Positions 26,438-36,896 of a DNA stretch of 64,000 bases are shown piece by piece. The position numbers and the translations under genes were made by a program. This stretch comes from Rhodobacter sp. TJ_12 (lineage in GTDB: Bacteria > Pseudomonadota > Alphaproteobacteria > Rhodobacterales > Rhodobacteraceae): assembly GCF_020023995.1 (NCBI RefSeq), contig NZ_NRRD01000019.1, positions 1 through 64,000 on the forward strand. The letters are read 5' to 3'. A model generated the notes under the pieces. The model was not told the DNA's origin and searched no databases. It saw nothing but the letters and a program-made list of their open reading frames with translations. Every line of letters starts with the position of its first letter. The stretch's first letter is position 1.

Positions 26438-27904
26438 TTACCCCTCGAACTTGGTGCGGATCAGCCGGTCCAGCGTCATCACCCCCCAGCCGGTCGCGCC
26501 CTTGGGCGCCAGCGCGGTTTCGCCGGGCGGCAACGCCACCCCCGCAATGTCGATATGGCACCACGGCACCTCATCGCGCACGAACCGTTTGAGGAACGCC
26601 GCCGCCGTGATCGAGCCCGCCCAACGCCCGCCGGTGTTCTTGATATCGGCCAAACGCGATTTGATCAGCGGGTCATAGCTGGGCGTCAACGGCATCGGCC
26701 AGACCCCCTCGCCCACCGCTTTCGCGGCCTCCAGCACATGGCCCGAGAAGGTCTCGTCATTGGTGAACAGGCCCGCATGGTCATGCCCCAAGGCCACGAT
26801 GATCGCGCCCGTCAGCGTGGCAAGGTCGATTACCGCTGCGGGTTCGAACTGTTCTTGCGCATACCAAAGCACATCCGCCAGCACCATCCGCCCCTCGGCA
26901 TCGGTGTTGATCACCTCGATCGTGTCGCCTTTAAGGCTTTTGACGATGTCGCCGGGGCGTTGCGCGCGGCCATCGGGCATGTTCTCGACCAGCCCGACAA
27001 GCCCCACCACATTGGCGCGCGCCTTGCGCAGCGCCAGCGTGCGCATCACGCCCGACACCACGGCAGCGCCGCCCATATCCATTGTCATCTCTTCCATGCC
27101 CGCCGCGGGCTTGATCGAGATCCCGCCGCTGTCAAAGCAAACGCCCTTGCCGACCAGCGCCAAAGGTGCGGCATCCGGCGCGCCGCCGTTCCACCGCATC
27201 ACCACGACCTTGGAGGGGCTTTCCGAGCCCTGCCCCACAGCCAAAAGCGCGCGGAACCCAAGCCGGGCCAAATCGTCTTCTTCCAAGATCTCGACCTCAA
27301 GGCCAAGCTCCTGCATCGCGGCCAATCGCGCGGCGAAATCGTCCGTGGTCAGGATGTTGGCGGGCGCATTGACCAGATCGCGGGTGAAGAACACGCCCTC
27401 GGCCAACGCGGCATGCGGTGCGGCCTCGGCAGCCACCGCCTCGGGATTGGTGACCATCAAGGTCACCGGGCCAAAGGGCGGCTTTTCTTCGCTGTGATAA
27501 TCGAACCGATAGGCGCGCAACGCCAGCCCAAAGGCTATCGCGGCGGCACGCGGATGCCCCTCGGCCACGACCAGCGCGCCTTTTTCGCCCAACCCCTTGG
27601 CGATGCTGGCCCCGGCTTTGCGCGCGGTGTCTTCGTCCACCTTGCGGTCAAGCTTCACCAGCGACAGCGCCTCGCAGGCCAGCCCCCCCGGAAATCCCAA
27701 CTCCAGCGAATCAGCGGCCTTGACCTTGCCCCAGGCCTCAGAGGCCAGCGCGCGTTTCACCGCACCCCGGGTCAGCCGGTCCAGCTTGCGCCCCATCGGG
27801 CCAAGCTTGCCTTCGGCGGGGACGATCAGGGCAAGGCGACCTTCGCGCGCGTCCAGCGCAGCAGGATCGGAAGCTTCGAAACGGAGGGCGACGGGGTGGA
27901 TCAT
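26438..27904 (-). CDS. pepA: leucyl aminopeptidase (M17)
   Basis: Cytoplasmic dizinc aminopeptidase, 488 aa. N-terminal macro-like domain, then the M17 catalytic domain with metal and active-site motifs VGKGVCFDSGGISIKP, EMTMDMGGAAVVSG and NTDAEGRMVLADVLWYA. Start at 27,904 has AGGGA seven bases upstream; the frame is open further but without family similarity. Paired with holC downstream and divergent from lptF (about 175 bp between starts). Confidence 0.95.
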   Translation of the reverse strand: MIHPVALRFEASDPAALDAREGRLALIVPAEGKLGPMGRKLDRLTRGAVKRALASEAWGKVKAADSLELGFPGGLACEALSLVKLDRKVDEDTARKAGASIAKGLGEKGALVVAEGHPRAAAIAFGLALRAYRFDYHSEEKPPFGPVTLMVTNPEAVAAEAAPHAALAEGVFFTRDLVNAPANILTTDDFAARLAAMQELGLEVEILEEDDLARLGFRALLAVGQGSESPSKVVVMRWNGGAPDAAPLALVGKGVCFDSGGISIKPAAGMEEMTMDMGGAAVVSGVMRTLALRKARANVVGLVGLVENMPDGRAQRPGDIVKSLKGDTIEVINTDAEGRMVLADVLWYAQEQFEPAAVIDLATLTGAIIVALGHDHAGLFTNDETFSGHVLEAAKAVGEGVWPMPLTPSYDPLIKSRLADIKNTGGRWAGSITAAAFLKRFVRDEVPWCHIDIAGVALPPGETALAPKGATGWGVMTLDRLIRTKFEG

Positions 27905-28079
27905 GGCATTCCCTGTGGCAATCTTGATATTGCAAACGAGCCTAGAGCCTTGCGCCGCGATTGTATAGCGTGGCCTGCCTGCGTGCATCCGCCCCGCAGG
28001 CGCCCCTGCCCCGGCCCGGGGGCTTTCCCCGGCCCGCATCCCGCGCTAGAGAGGGTGAAACATCCGGGGGGATGACGGG

Positions 28080-29219
28080 TTGAAACGACTGGACCGATAT
28101 CTTCTGTCCCAGCTGATGGCGCTCTTCGGCTTCTTCGCGCTGGTGCTGGTGTCGGTTTATTGGATCAACCGCGCCGTGCTCTTGTTCGACAAGCTGATCG
28201 CCGATGGGCAGACCGCGTGGGTGGTGCTGGAATTCACCGCGCTGACGCTTCCCAATGCGATCCGGCTGGTGTTGCCGGTGGCGGGCTTTGCGGCCACGCT
28301 TTACGCGCTCAACCGGCTGGCGGGCGAATCCGAACTGGTGGTGATGCAATCGGCGGGGGCCAGCCCATGGCGGCTGGCGCGCCCGGTGGCGGTTTTCGGG
28401 ATAATCGTGGCCTGCCTGATGCTGGTACTGGTGCATGTGCTGGTGCCCGCCTCCAAGGCGCGGCTGACCGCGCGGCAAGCGCAGATATCGCAAGACATCA
28501 CCGCGAAATTCCTCAACGAAGGCAGTTTCGAAAGCCCGGTCGAGGGGATCACGCTTTATATTCGGCAAATCTCTGACCTTGGCGAATTGCTGGATCTGTT
28601 CCTTTACGACACGCGCACGCAGGGGCTGGAAACGATCTATACGGCGGAAAAGGCGCTGATCGTGCCCGCCGAGGCGGGGCCGAAACTGGTGATGTTCGAT
28701 GGCGTGGCGCAAACCCTGCGCGCCGATGATGGGGCGCTGGCGCAAACCCGTTTTGCCGATTTCACCTATGATCTGGCCGCCGCCATCGGCCCCGACACCA
28801 CGATCAAACCCAGCCTTGAGGCCGTGCCAAGCTGGTGGCTGGTGGCGCCCACGCCGATGCTGCTGGCGGCTACCGGGTCCACCCCCGCCGAGGCACAGCG
28901 CGAATTGCACGACCGCTTGGCGCAACCCTTGATGGCGCCCGTAGCCGCCCTACTGGCCGCCGCGGCCATGTTGATCGGTGGGTTTTCGCGCTTTGGGCTG
29001 TGGCGACAAATGGTCGGGGCCGTGGGGGCGCTGATCGCCTTGCAGACGCTGTCCAATGTCGCGACCTCGGCCACCCGGACCGCGCCAGAGCTTTGGGGGC
29101 TGTTTTATCTGCCGCCGCTTGTGGGGTTGGCCGGCGCGGCCGCGCTGTTGCTTTGGGCGGCGGCACCGCACCGTCGGCGCGCCCGCCCCGCGCCCAACCT
29201 GCCGGAGGCGGCGGCATGA
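28080..29219 (+). CDS. lptF: LPS export ABC transporter permease LptF
   Basis: Inner-membrane permease of the LptB2FGC complex. 379 aa. YjgP/YjgQ family features: DRYLLSQLMALFGFFALVLVSVYW at the N terminus, the coupling segment LAGESELVVMQSAGASPWRLARP, a periplasmic beta-jellyroll, and three C-terminal membrane helices. It starts with TTG at 28,080; the nearby ATG at 28,074 is out of frame. The stop overlaps lptG (ATGA). First gene of the outer-membrane biogenesis operon to rsmA. Confidence 0.93.
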   Translation: MKRLDRYLLSQLMALFGFFALVLVSVYWINRAVLLFDKLIADGQTAWVVLEFTALTLPNAIRLVLPVAGFAATLYALNRLAGESELVVMQSAGASPWRLARPVAVFGIIVACLMLVLVHVLVPASKARLTARQAQISQDITAKFLNEGSFESPVEGITLYIRQISDLGELLDLFLYDTRTQGLETIYTAEKALIVPAEAGPKLVMFDGVAQTLRADDGALAQTRFADFTYDLAAAIGPDTTIKPSLEAVPSWWLVAPTPMLLAATGSTPAEAQRELHDRLAQPLMAPVAALLAAAAMLIGGFSRFGLWRQMVGAVGALIALQTLSNVATSATRTAPELWGLFYLPPLVGLAGAAALLLWAAAPHRRRARPAPNLPEAAA

Positions 29220-30316
29220 CGCTTTCCCTTTACATCGCGCGGCGTTTCTTGCGCGCGCTTGGCATCGTCGCTGGCGCCTTTGTCGGGGTGTTGTTCCTGA
29301 TCGAGATCGTCGAGAAAATTCGTAGTCTCGACACGCAAAACGGCACGTTGGCCGATGCCGCCGCGCTGGCCGCGCTCAGCCTGCCCAAAACCGTCTATTC
29401 GATCTTTCCCTTGATCACCGTGCTGGCGGCGGTGGTGCTGTTTTTGGGGCTGGCGCGCTCGTCCGAACTGGTCGTGATCCGCGCCGCGGGGCGCTCTGCG
29501 CTGCGGATGCTGACCGCGCCGGTGATCGTCGCGCTTTTGATCGGCATCGCGCTGGTCTTGGTGGGCAATCCGATTGTTTCGGCCACCAGCCAGCGCGCCG
29601 ATGCGCTAGAGGGCGAAATGCGCGCCGAAGGAATGCAAACCGTCTCGGTTGGACGCGCGGGCGTTTGGATGCGCCAGGGCACCGCCGATGGCGGGCAGGC
29701 GGTGATCCATGCCGATCGCGGCAATGCCGGGGCAACGGTGCTTTACGGCGTGACCTTTCTGGTTTTCGATGCCACGCGCGGCCCGGTGCGGCGCATTGAT
29801 GCCGCCGCCGCGCGGCTGAGCCCGGGCGCGTGGGAGCTGGAAAACGCCAAAGACTGGCCCTTGGGCACCTCGACCAATCCCGAACGTGACGCCACCCATC
29901 ACGACCGGCTTTTGCTGCCCTCGACCCTGACCGCGCAAAGCATTGCCGACAGTTTCGATGCCCCCTCTGCCGTGCCGATCTGGGAGCTTCCGGGCTTTAT
30001 CCGCGCGCTGGAAGAGGCGGGCTTTTCCGCGCGCCGTCATCTGGTGTGGTTGCAAGTGGAACTGTCTCAGCCGCTGATGCTGGCCGCGATGGTGCTGCTG
30101 GCGGCGGGTTTCACCATGCGCCATGCCCGCTTTGGCGGCACCGGCGGACGGGTTTTGCTGGCGTTGCTGGCGGGGCTTTCGGTGTTTTTCCTGCGCAATA
30201 TGGCGCAGGTTCTGGGCGATAACGGGCAGATTCCCGCGGCTTTGGCGGGCTGGGCCCCGCCCACCATCGCGGCTATGCTGGCGCTCGCTTGGCTGCTGCA
30301 ACAGGAGGAAGAGTGA
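29216..30316 (+). CDS. lptG: LPS export ABC transporter permease LptG
   Basis: Second permease subunit, 366 aa, same architecture as LptF: N-terminal helices (MTLSLYIARRFLRALGIVAG), coupling helix SSELVVIRAAGRSALRM, periplasmic domain and C-terminal helices. ATG at 29,216 overlaps the lptF stop by four bases. One-base overlap with lptD (TGATG). Confidence 0.93.
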   Translation: MTLSLYIARRFLRALGIVAGAFVGVLFLIEIVEKIRSLDTQNGTLADAAALAALSLPKTVYSIFPLITVLAAVVLFLGLARSSELVVIRAAGRSALRMLTAPVIVALLIGIALVLVGNPIVSATSQRADALEGEMRAEGMQTVSVGRAGVWMRQGTADGGQAVIHADRGNAGATVLYGVTFLVFDATRGPVRRIDAAAARLSPGAWELENAKDWPLGTSTNPERDATHHDRLLLPSTLTAQSIADSFDAPSAVPIWELPGFIRALEEAGFSARRHLVWLQVELSQPLMLAAMVLLAAGFTMRHARFGGTGGRVLLALLAGLSVFFLRNMAQVLGDNGQIPAALAGWAPPTIAAMLALAWLLQQEEE

Positions 30317-32568
30317 TGGCCCGCCGTTGCCGCCGCCCCGCGCATTGGACAGGCATGACCGCCGCAGCACTGATGGGCCTTGCCCTCGCGTCAAGTGTGA
30401 TGCTCCGCCCCGCCGCCGCGCAAGATATTGCCCCCGCAGCCGCCCCGCCCGCCAGCACGCCGGTGTCGGATGCCGCCACGCTTTTGGCCGACCGGATCCT
30501 GCTGACTGGCTCCAACACGATCATCGCCACTGGCAATGTAGAGGTCTATTGGCGCGAGCATCGGCTGTCCGCCACCCGGATCACCTATGACCAGTCCCAA
30601 AATCGGCTGGCCATCGAAGGGCCGATCCGCATGGTGGAACCGGGCGCGACCGGGTCTGTGATTTTGGCCGATCAGGCGGAACTCAGCCGCGATCTGCAAG
30701 ATGGTGTGATGCGCGGCGCACGCATGGTGCTGTCGCGTGAATTGCAACTGGCCGCCAACAGTCTGGAACGCCAAGACGGCACCCGCACCGTGCTGCGCGA
30801 GGTGGTGGCCTCGTCATGCCGGATTTGCGCCGCCGATCCGACCCCGCTTTGGGAAATCCGCGCTCAGACAATCACCCATGATGCGCTCAGCCATCAGATG
30901 ATCTTTGAACAGGCGCAATTCCGGGCCATGGGGGTGCCGCTGCTGTGGCTGCCCAAGCTGCGCATGCCCGACCCGAGCGTGAAACGGCTGACGGGCTTTT
31001 TGCGCCCCTCCTTCCGCACCACCTCGCTTCTGGGGCCGGGGGTGAAAGCGCCCTATTTCATCACGCTTGGTCCCTCGGCGGATCTGACGCTGACGCCTTA
31101 TTTGGCAACCTCGCGCACCACCACGCTGGGGCTGCGCTATCGCAAGGCGCTGACCGGCGGCGCCTATCAGATCGAAGGCGCGCTGAGCCGCGATTCGATC
31201 CGCCCGGGCGAGACGCGCGGTTTCCTGTTTGCCGATAGCCGGTTTGCGCTGCCCGATGATTTCGTGCTGGGCGCGCAATTGCGGCTGGTCTCGGACCCGT
31301 CTTACCTGCTCAATTACGACATTACCGAAGATGACCGACTTTGGTCGGGGTTGACGCTGGAACGCGTGCGCAGCGATGAAATGATCTGGGCGCAGCTGGG
31401 ACATACCCATTCGATCCGCGATGGCGAAAGCAATGCGACGGAACCGATGCTGTCGGGCGATGCCAGTTGGACCAAGATCTTCCGCCCCGCCACGATCGGC
31501 GGCGAGCTCAGCGTTGAGGCCAGCGTGCATGCGCATCGCCGCGCCTCAAGCGCCACCACCGATCTGGTGGTGGGCGACGAAGATACCGACCTGCTCGATA
31601 CTGAATCCGATGGCCGCGATATGCTGCGGTTTTCGGCGGTGGCCGATTGGCGGCGCAATTGGCTGTTGGGGGGCGGCATCGTCGGCGCGGCGGAAGCCGA
31701 ACTCGCTTTTGATGCGATTGCCGTGCGCCAAGACGATACGCCCGGCTATGCGGGCACGCATCTGCGCAGCCAGCCGACGCTGGGGGTGGAATTGCGCTGG
31801 CCTTGGGTGGCGGCCTATGGGCGCGCCGCGCAGGTGATCGAACCGGTGGTGCAATTGATCTGGTCGGGCAAGAACGACCGCAGCTTGCCGCAAGAAGACA
31901 GTTGGCTGACGGAATTTGACGAGGGCAACCTGTTTTCGTTGTCGCGCTATCCGGGCGAAGACAGGCGCGAACAGGGCACACGCGCCAACCTCGGGCTCAG
32001 CTGGACCCGGCACGATGCCTCTGGCTGGTCGCTGGGGCTGACCGCCGGGCGGATTTTCCGGCGCGACGATCTGGGCCAGTTCGCCCCCGGCTCGGGTCTG
32101 GCGGGTAAACGCTCGGATTGGCTTTTGGCCACGCATCTAAGCACGGCGGGCGGGCTTTTGCTGTCCAACCGCGCGCTGTTTGACGATGGTTTCAACTTTG
32201 ATCGCAACGAGTTGCGCATGGCCTATCTGGGCGGCAGCACCGAATTTGCGGCGGGGTATCTGTGGATGCAGGGAACGCTGTCGAACCCCAAAACATCGGA
32301 ATTGCTGATCGAATCCGGGTGGGACTGGCGGCCCGGCTGGCGCTCGACCTTCTCGACGCGCTATGACCTCACCCGCGACCGCGCCGCACGCGCCGCGCTG
32401 GGGCTGCAATATGCCAACGAATGCGTCACCGTCGATCTTTCTCTCTCGCGTCGGTTCACATCCTCCACTAGTGTGGAGCCCGAAACCGACTTCGGCCTGT
32501 CGGTGCAGCTTGCGGGCTTTGGTGCGCAGGCGGGTGCGCGCGGGCCGGAAAGGGTCTGCTGGCGCTAG
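30316..32568 (+). CDS. lptD: LPS-assembly protein LptD
   Basis: Outer-membrane translocon that inserts LPS, 750 aa. Signal peptide ending near AAAQ (about residue 36), an OstA/LptA-like N-terminal domain (LLADRILLTGSNTIIATGNVEVYW and on), and a long C-terminal beta-barrel ending in a phenylalanine-containing strand. Strong RBS AGGAGGAAG. The E. coli protein's disulfide cysteines are only partly represented (Cys in SSCRICAADPT and near the C terminus). LptE is not encoded nearby. Confidence 0.92.
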   Translation: MARRCRRPAHWTGMTAAALMGLALASSVMLRPAAAQDIAPAAAPPASTPVSDAATLLADRILLTGSNTIIATGNVEVYWREHRLSATRITYDQSQNRLAIEGPIRMVEPGATGSVILADQAELSRDLQDGVMRGARMVLSRELQLAANSLERQDGTRTVLREVVASSCRICAADPTPLWEIRAQTITHDALSHQMIFEQAQFRAMGVPLLWLPKLRMPDPSVKRLTGFLRPSFRTTSLLGPGVKAPYFITLGPSADLTLTPYLATSRTTTLGLRYRKALTGGAYQIEGALSRDSIRPGETRGFLFADSRFALPDDFVLGAQLRLVSDPSYLLNYDITEDDRLWSGLTLERVRSDEMIWAQLGHTHSIRDGESNATEPMLSGDASWTKIFRPATIGGELSVEASVHAHRRASSATTDLVVGDEDTDLLDTESDGRDMLRFSAVADWRRNWLLGGGIVGAAEAELAFDAIAVRQDDTPGYAGTHLRSQPTLGVELRWPWVAAYGRAAQVIEPVVQLIWSGKNDRSLPQEDSWLTEFDEGNLFSLSRYPGEDRREQGTRANLGLSWTRHDASGWSLGLTAGRIFRRDDLGQFAPGSGLAGKRSDWLLATHLSTAGGLLLSNRALFDDGFNFDRNELRMAYLGGSTEFAAGYLWMQGTLSNPKTSELLIESGWDWRPGWRSTFSTRYDLTRDRAARAALGLQYANECVTVDLSLSRRFTSSTSVEPETDFGLSVQLAGFGAQAGARGPERVCWR

Positions 32569-32608
32569 GCGCGGCGACCATCATGCAGACGAACGGAAGA
32601 CGGAACGG

Positions 32609-33853
32609 ATGACACGGCATTTCTCCTTGCTTCTTGCCCCTTTGCTGGCGCTTGTGCTGGCGGTCTTCACCCCAGCCCCGGCGGTGCAGGCGCAAAGCTC
32701 CCAATTCGCCCCGGTGATCCGCGTCAATAACTTGGCCATCACCGGCTACGAGTTGGACCAGCGCCAGCGTTTCATGGAATTGCTGGGGGCCAAGGACGAT
32801 GTGCGCAAGATGGCCGAAGACGCGCTGATCGAAGATCGGCTGCGCATGTGGGTCGCGCGCCAAGATGGCATCGCACTCGCCCCCGATGCGGTGGGGCAAG
32901 GCATGTCGGAATTTGCCGGCCGCGCCAATATGACCGCCGAGGAATTCGTCAAGGCGCTGGGTGAAAATGGCGTCGACGCCCAGACCTTCCGCGATTTCGT
33001 GGCCGCCGGGATGATCTGGCGCGAGGTGATCAAGGCGCGCTTTGCGGGCCGCGTGCAGGTGTCGGATGCCGATGTTGCCCGTGCCCTGTCGCTGGAAACG
33101 CCGCAGCCCGAACGGGAGCAAGTGCTGCTGTCCGAAGTGGTGATCCGCGTCGGCGGTGGTGGCGAGGCCGAGGCCATGGCCAAGGCACGCCGTGCCTCTG
33201 CCGCGCGGACCGAGGCCGAGTTTGCTGAAATCGCGCGCGAAATTTCTTCGGCGACCAGTTCGGCCGACGGAGGACGGCTGGACTGGATGGCAATTGACGC
33301 GCTGCCGCCCGAAGTGCGCGGCGCGGTGATGAAGCTGCGCCCGGGCCGCACCACGCCGCCGCTTTCGATGCCCAATGCCGTCGCGGTGTTTTTCATGCGT
33401 GGCATGGATGAAGGCGGCGCCGTCGCCCCCGGGGATCGGGCAGTGGGCTATGCCACCCTTCTTTTGGGCGCAACTGGGGCCGAAGAAGCCGCAAACCTTG
33501 CCGCCAAGGTCGCCGCCGAGGCGGATCGCTGTGACGATCTTTACACCGTGGCGCGCAACCTGCCCGCCCAGCGCTTGGCGCGGGTCGAAGCCGCGCGGCG
33601 CGGCGATCTGCCCGCTGATATCGCCGCTGCGCTGCCCCGTATGGACCCGGGCGAAACGACAGTGCTGCGCCGGGGCGCGAATGATGTGCTGGTGATGCTA
33701 TGTGACCGGGGCCGCGCGCTGGATGCCAGCTTGGGCGAGACCGGACCCTCCGAACAAGCGATGCGCAACCAACTTGTGAATGCCCGTATCAGCAATATGG
33801 CCGACGCCCTGCTCGAAGAGATCAAGGCCGAGGCTGTGATCGTGCGGCCATGA
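32609..33853 (+). CDS. surA: SurA-like periplasmic chaperone / peptidyl-prolyl isomerase
   Basis: Periplasmic chaperone for outer-membrane proteins, 414 aa. Signal peptide ending VQAQ (about residue 29), SurA N-terminal helical domain (VNNLAITGYELDQRQRFMELLGA), then PpiC-like region(s) with EVVIRVGGGGEAEAMAKARR and GGRLDWMAIDALPPEVRGAVMKLRPG. Placed between lptD and pdxA as in most proteobacteria. Its stop overlaps pdxA by four bases. Confidence 0.9.
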   Translation: MTRHFSLLLAPLLALVLAVFTPAPAVQAQSSQFAPVIRVNNLAITGYELDQRQRFMELLGAKDDVRKMAEDALIEDRLRMWVARQDGIALAPDAVGQGMSEFAGRANMTAEEFVKALGENGVDAQTFRDFVAAGMIWREVIKARFAGRVQVSDADVARALSLETPQPEREQVLLSEVVIRVGGGGEAEAMAKARRASAARTEAEFAEIAREISSATSSADGGRLDWMAIDALPPEVRGAVMKLRPGRTTPPLSMPNAVAVFFMRGMDEGGAVAPGDRAVGYATLLLGATGAEEAANLAAKVAAEADRCDDLYTVARNLPAQRLARVEAARRGDLPADIAAALPRMDPGETTVLRRGANDVLVMLCDRGRALDASLGETGPSEQAMRNQLVNARISNMADALLEEIKAEAVIVRP

Positions 33854-34848
33854 GCGGGCCTGCCGCCGGGGGGCCGGTGATCCTGAGTTGCGGCGACCCG
33901 TCGGGCGTCGGGCCGGAACTGGCCGTAAAGGCTTGGGAAGCGCTGGGGGCCAGCCTTCCCTTTGTCTGGGTTGGCGATCCGGCGCATTTGCCGCGCGGCA
34001 CCAAACTGCGCGAGATCGACACCCCCGCCGAGGCGATGACCCATGCGGGCCATGGGCTGTGTGTGCTGCCGCATGCCTTTCCCGCAGCCGCCGTGCCGGG
34101 CCAGCCAAACCCCGAAAACGCCGCCGCGGTGATTGAGGTGATCGCCCGGGCGACCGCGCTTGTGATGCGTGGCGAAGGGGTGGCGCTGACCACCGCGCCG
34201 ATCAACAAGCGGGTTCTGAAAGACGGGGCCGGGTTCGCCTTTCCGGGCCATACCGAATATCTGGCCCATCTGGCCGGCGGCGCGAAAGTGGTGATGATGC
34301 TTGCCTCGGAGCGGGTTACCCCGCCTTGCCGCGTGGTGCCCACAACGATCCATATCGCGCTGCGCGATGTGCCCGCCAGCTTCACGCCCGAGCTTTTGCG
34401 CGACACGGTGCGCATTACCGCCGATGGGCTGAATCGTGATTTTGGGCTGGAAAATCCGCGTCTTGCCGTGGCGGGGCTAAACCCGCATGCGGGCGAAGGC
34501 GGCGCGATGGGCGACGAAGAAATGCATTGGATCGCCGACACCGTGGCCGGGCTGCGCGCCGAAGGCTATGCGGTCACGGGCCCGCTGCCGCCCGATACGA
34601 TGTTCCACCCCGCCGCGCGGGCGCGTTATGATGCGGCGATCTGCGCCTATCACGATCAGGCGCTGATCCCGATCAAAACGCTTGATTTCGATGGCGGCGT
34701 GAATGTGACCTTGGGGTTGCCGTTTGTGCGCACCTCGCCCGATCACGGCACCGCTTTTGACATTGCGGGCAGCGGCATGGCCAGCCCCGCAAGCCTGATT
34801 TCCGCGCTTCGAATGGCGCAGAACATGGGGCTGGCGCGGCGCGGCTAG
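33850..34848 (+). CDS. pdxA: 4-hydroxythreonine-4-phosphate dehydrogenase
   Basis: Pyridoxal phosphate synthesis (DXP-dependent route). 332 aa, standard length. Zn-binding and substrate motifs: TTAPINKRVLKDGA, FPGHTEYLAHL, NPHAGEGGAMGDEE and AYHDQALIPIKTL; NAD-site segment TSPDHGTAFDIAG. ATGA overlap with surA. Confidence 0.95.
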   Translation: MSGPAAGGPVILSCGDPSGVGPELAVKAWEALGASLPFVWVGDPAHLPRGTKLREIDTPAEAMTHAGHGLCVLPHAFPAAAVPGQPNPENAAAVIEVIARATALVMRGEGVALTTAPINKRVLKDGAGFAFPGHTEYLAHLAGGAKVVMMLASERVTPPCRVVPTTIHIALRDVPASFTPELLRDTVRITADGLNRDFGLENPRLAVAGLNPHAGEGGAMGDEEMHWIADTVAGLRAEGYAVTGPLPPDTMFHPAARARYDAAICAYHDQALIPIKTLDFDGGVNVTLGLPFVRTSPDHGTAFDIAGSGMASPASLISALRMAQNMGLARRG

Positions 34849-34890
34849 ACCCCGCCGCAAACGGAACGCAACAGAAAGGGACACCGGCTG

Positions 34891-35733
34891 ATGGCTGCGA
34901 TCGACGGGCTGCCGCCGCTGCGCGAGGTGATCGCCACGCATGATCTGGTGGCCAAGAAATCGCTTGGCCAGAATTTCTTGCTGGATCTGAACCTGACGGC
35001 CAAGATCGCGCGTTGCGCGGGGGATTTGACCGGCGCCGATGTGCTGGAGGTGGGCCCCGGCCCCGGCGGGCTGACGCGCGGGCTGTTGGCCGAGGGGGCG
35101 CGCAAGGTGCTGGCGGTGGAAAAAGACAGCCGCTGCCTGCCCGCGCTGGCCGAGATTGCAGCGCATTACCCCGACCGGCTTGAGGTGATCCAAGGCGATG
35201 CACTGGCGGTCGATGTGGCCGCGCATTTGCGCGCGCCTTACAAGATTGCCGCCAACCTGCCCTATAATGTGGGCACAGAACTTTTGGTGCGCTGGCTCAC
35301 GCCGCCCGCATGGCCACCCGCTTGGGACAGCCTGACCTTGATGTTCCAAAAAGAAGTCGCCCAACGCATCACCGCCAAAGTGGGCGACACTCATTACGGG
35401 CGGCTGGCGATCCTGGCGCAATGGCGCAGCGATGCGAAAATCGTCATGCATCTGCCGCCCGAAGCGTTTCAGCCCGCCCCAAAGGTGCATTCGGCGGTGG
35501 TGCATCTCAAGGCGCTGCCCGCACCGCGCTATGAGGCCGATGCGAAAGTGCTGGAACGGGTGGTGGCGGCGGGCTTCAACCAGCGCCGTAAAATGCTGCG
35601 CGCCTCGCTCAAAGGGGTGCATCCGCGCATTGAGGCGCTTTTAGAAGAGGCGGGCATTGCCCCCACCGAACGCGCCGAACGGGTCAGCCTTGAAAAATTC
35701 TGCGCGCTGGCGCGGCTGGTGGCGGCACGCTGA
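34891..35733 (+). CDS. rsmA: 16S rRNA dimethyladenosine transferase
   Basis: Dimethylates the two adjacent adenines near the 3' end of 16S rRNA. 280 aa. SAM-binding motif [16 protein letters not shown], catalytic motif [16 protein letters not shown], and [14 protein letters not shown] in the C-terminal domain. AAAGGGA precedes the ATG. Last gene of the lptF-to-rsmA operon; a terminator follows at once. Confidence 0.95.
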   Translation: MAAIDGLPPLREVIATHDLVAKKSLGQNFLLDLNLTAKIARCAGDLTGADVLEVGPGPGGLTRGLLAEGARKVLAVEKDSRCLPALAEIAAHYPDRLEVIQGDALAVDVAAHLRAPYKIAANLPYNVGTELLVRWLTPPAWPPAWDSLTLMFQKEVAQRITAKVGDTHYGRLAILAQWRSDAKIVMHLPPEAFQPAPKVHSAVVHLKALPAPRYEADAKVLERVVAAGFNQRRKMLRASLKGVHPRIEALLEEAGIAPTERAERVSLEKFCALARLVAAR

Positions 35734-35737
35734 ACGC

Positions 35738-35766
35738 AAAAGCCGCGCCCAAGGGCGCGGCTTTTT
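35738..35766 (+). terminator. Rho-independent terminator after rsmA
   Basis: Stem aaaagccgcgccc / gggcgcggcttttt with a short AA loop and T-run, five bases after the rsmA stop. On the minus strand the A-run becomes a T-run, so it also terminates the convergent DUF4167 gene. Confidence 0.88.
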
Positions 35767-35788
35767 ATGTTTCGGAATTTCATCCCGC

Positions 35789-36631
35789 TTACTCGGCAGC
35801 AGGCGCCTCGGGCGAGGGGGCCGGTTTGTCGGCTTTTGCGGCCTTGGGGGCTTTGGCAGGCTTATCGCCCGCTTCGGCCTTGGGCTTGCGCGGTGCACGG
35901 GCCCGCGGCGCTTTGGCCGGTTTTTCCTCTGCCGGTTTCGCCTCGGTGCCCGGTTCAGCCGCCGGGGTCGCCTCGGCAGCGGGCTTGCGGGTGTTGCGGG
36001 CGCGGGTTTGCGGGCGCGGCGCTTCGGGCTCGGGCTGGCGCGCCTCGGGCGTTTCCACCAACCCCGGACCGTCATCCCCACCCGTTTCTTCGGTCGAGAA
36101 GAAATCAGGCATCATCACCGGCGCGCCTTCGTAACGCGGCTGCTCGCCGGAGGGATCACGGCTGTCACGCGGCGCGGTGCTGGCTTGCGCAGGCTGTCCG
36201 CCCGCGGCATTGGCGCCACCGGCGTCATTCTGATTGCCGCCCTGACCGCCCGTTTGGCCGCCCGCGTTGCCCCCATTCTGGCCGCCGCCTTGACCACCAT
36301 TTTGGCCATTGTTCTGGCCGCCATTTTGGTTGTTGTTATTGTTGTTTTGATAATTGCGCTGGCGCTCTTCTTGTTCGCGCGCCAGTTCGCGCTGCGCCTC
36401 GCCCAGCAGCCGCGTGTAATGCTCGGCATGCTGCAAGAAGTTCTGCTCGGCCACGCGATCGTTGCCCAATTGCGCATCCCGTGCCAGCGCGAGATATTTC
36501 TCGATGATCTGCTGCGGCGTCCCGCGCACCTTGCCCTCGGGCCCGGAGCTGTCGAAGACACGGTTGATGACATTGCCGATGTTGCGCTGACGGTTCGACT
36601 TGTTGCGCGAACGGGACTTGGAGGATCTCAT
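35789..36631 (-). CDS. DUF4167 domain-containing protein
   Basis: 280 aa. The conserved DUF4167 domain occupies residues ~1-80: a basic N terminus (RSSKSRSRNKSNRQRNIGNV) and PQQIIEKYLALARDAQLGNDRVAEQNFLQHAEHY. It is followed by an Asn/Gln/Gly low-complexity tract (about 88-145) and an Ala/Pro/Lys/Glu-rich tail. Function unknown; the basic domain suggests RNA or ribosome association (inference). Conserved next to prmC-prfA in alphaproteobacteria, as here, but separated from prmC by ~265 bp. Confidence 0.85.
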   Translation of the reverse strand: MRSSKSRSRNKSNRQRNIGNVINRVFDSSGPEGKVRGTPQQIIEKYLALARDAQLGNDRVAEQNFLQHAEHYTRLLGEAQRELAREQEERQRNYQNNNNNNQNGGQNNGQNGGQGGGQNGGNAGGQTGGQGGNQNDAGGANAAGGQPAQASTAPRDSRDPSGEQPRYEGAPVMMPDFFSTEETGGDDGPGLVETPEARQPEPEAPRPQTRARNTRKPAAEATPAAEPGTEAKPAEEKPAKAPRARAPRKPKAEAGDKPAKAPKAAKADKPAPSPEAPAAE

Positions 36632-36896
36632 GAGCCTGCGTCTGTTGGGCCCCTTGGGGGGCGTGGGTCTGGGCCGGGAACCTTGAAACGGGAGCCCGCC
36701 ATCGGAGGAAAGTCGCAGCCTGCGCTGCATGTGACCGGATCCGAGGTGTAAGCTGAAGTCGTGGGGGGCGAAATCGCCCCAGCCACAGCGGTGAGTAAAC
36801 ACTTCACGCCCGCGCGCGCAAGCCGGAAATTGCGCAAAACAAGCGAAAAGCGGCAATTTTACACTTTTAGGCGGGTCTTGGCCGATGCTTTTGCCG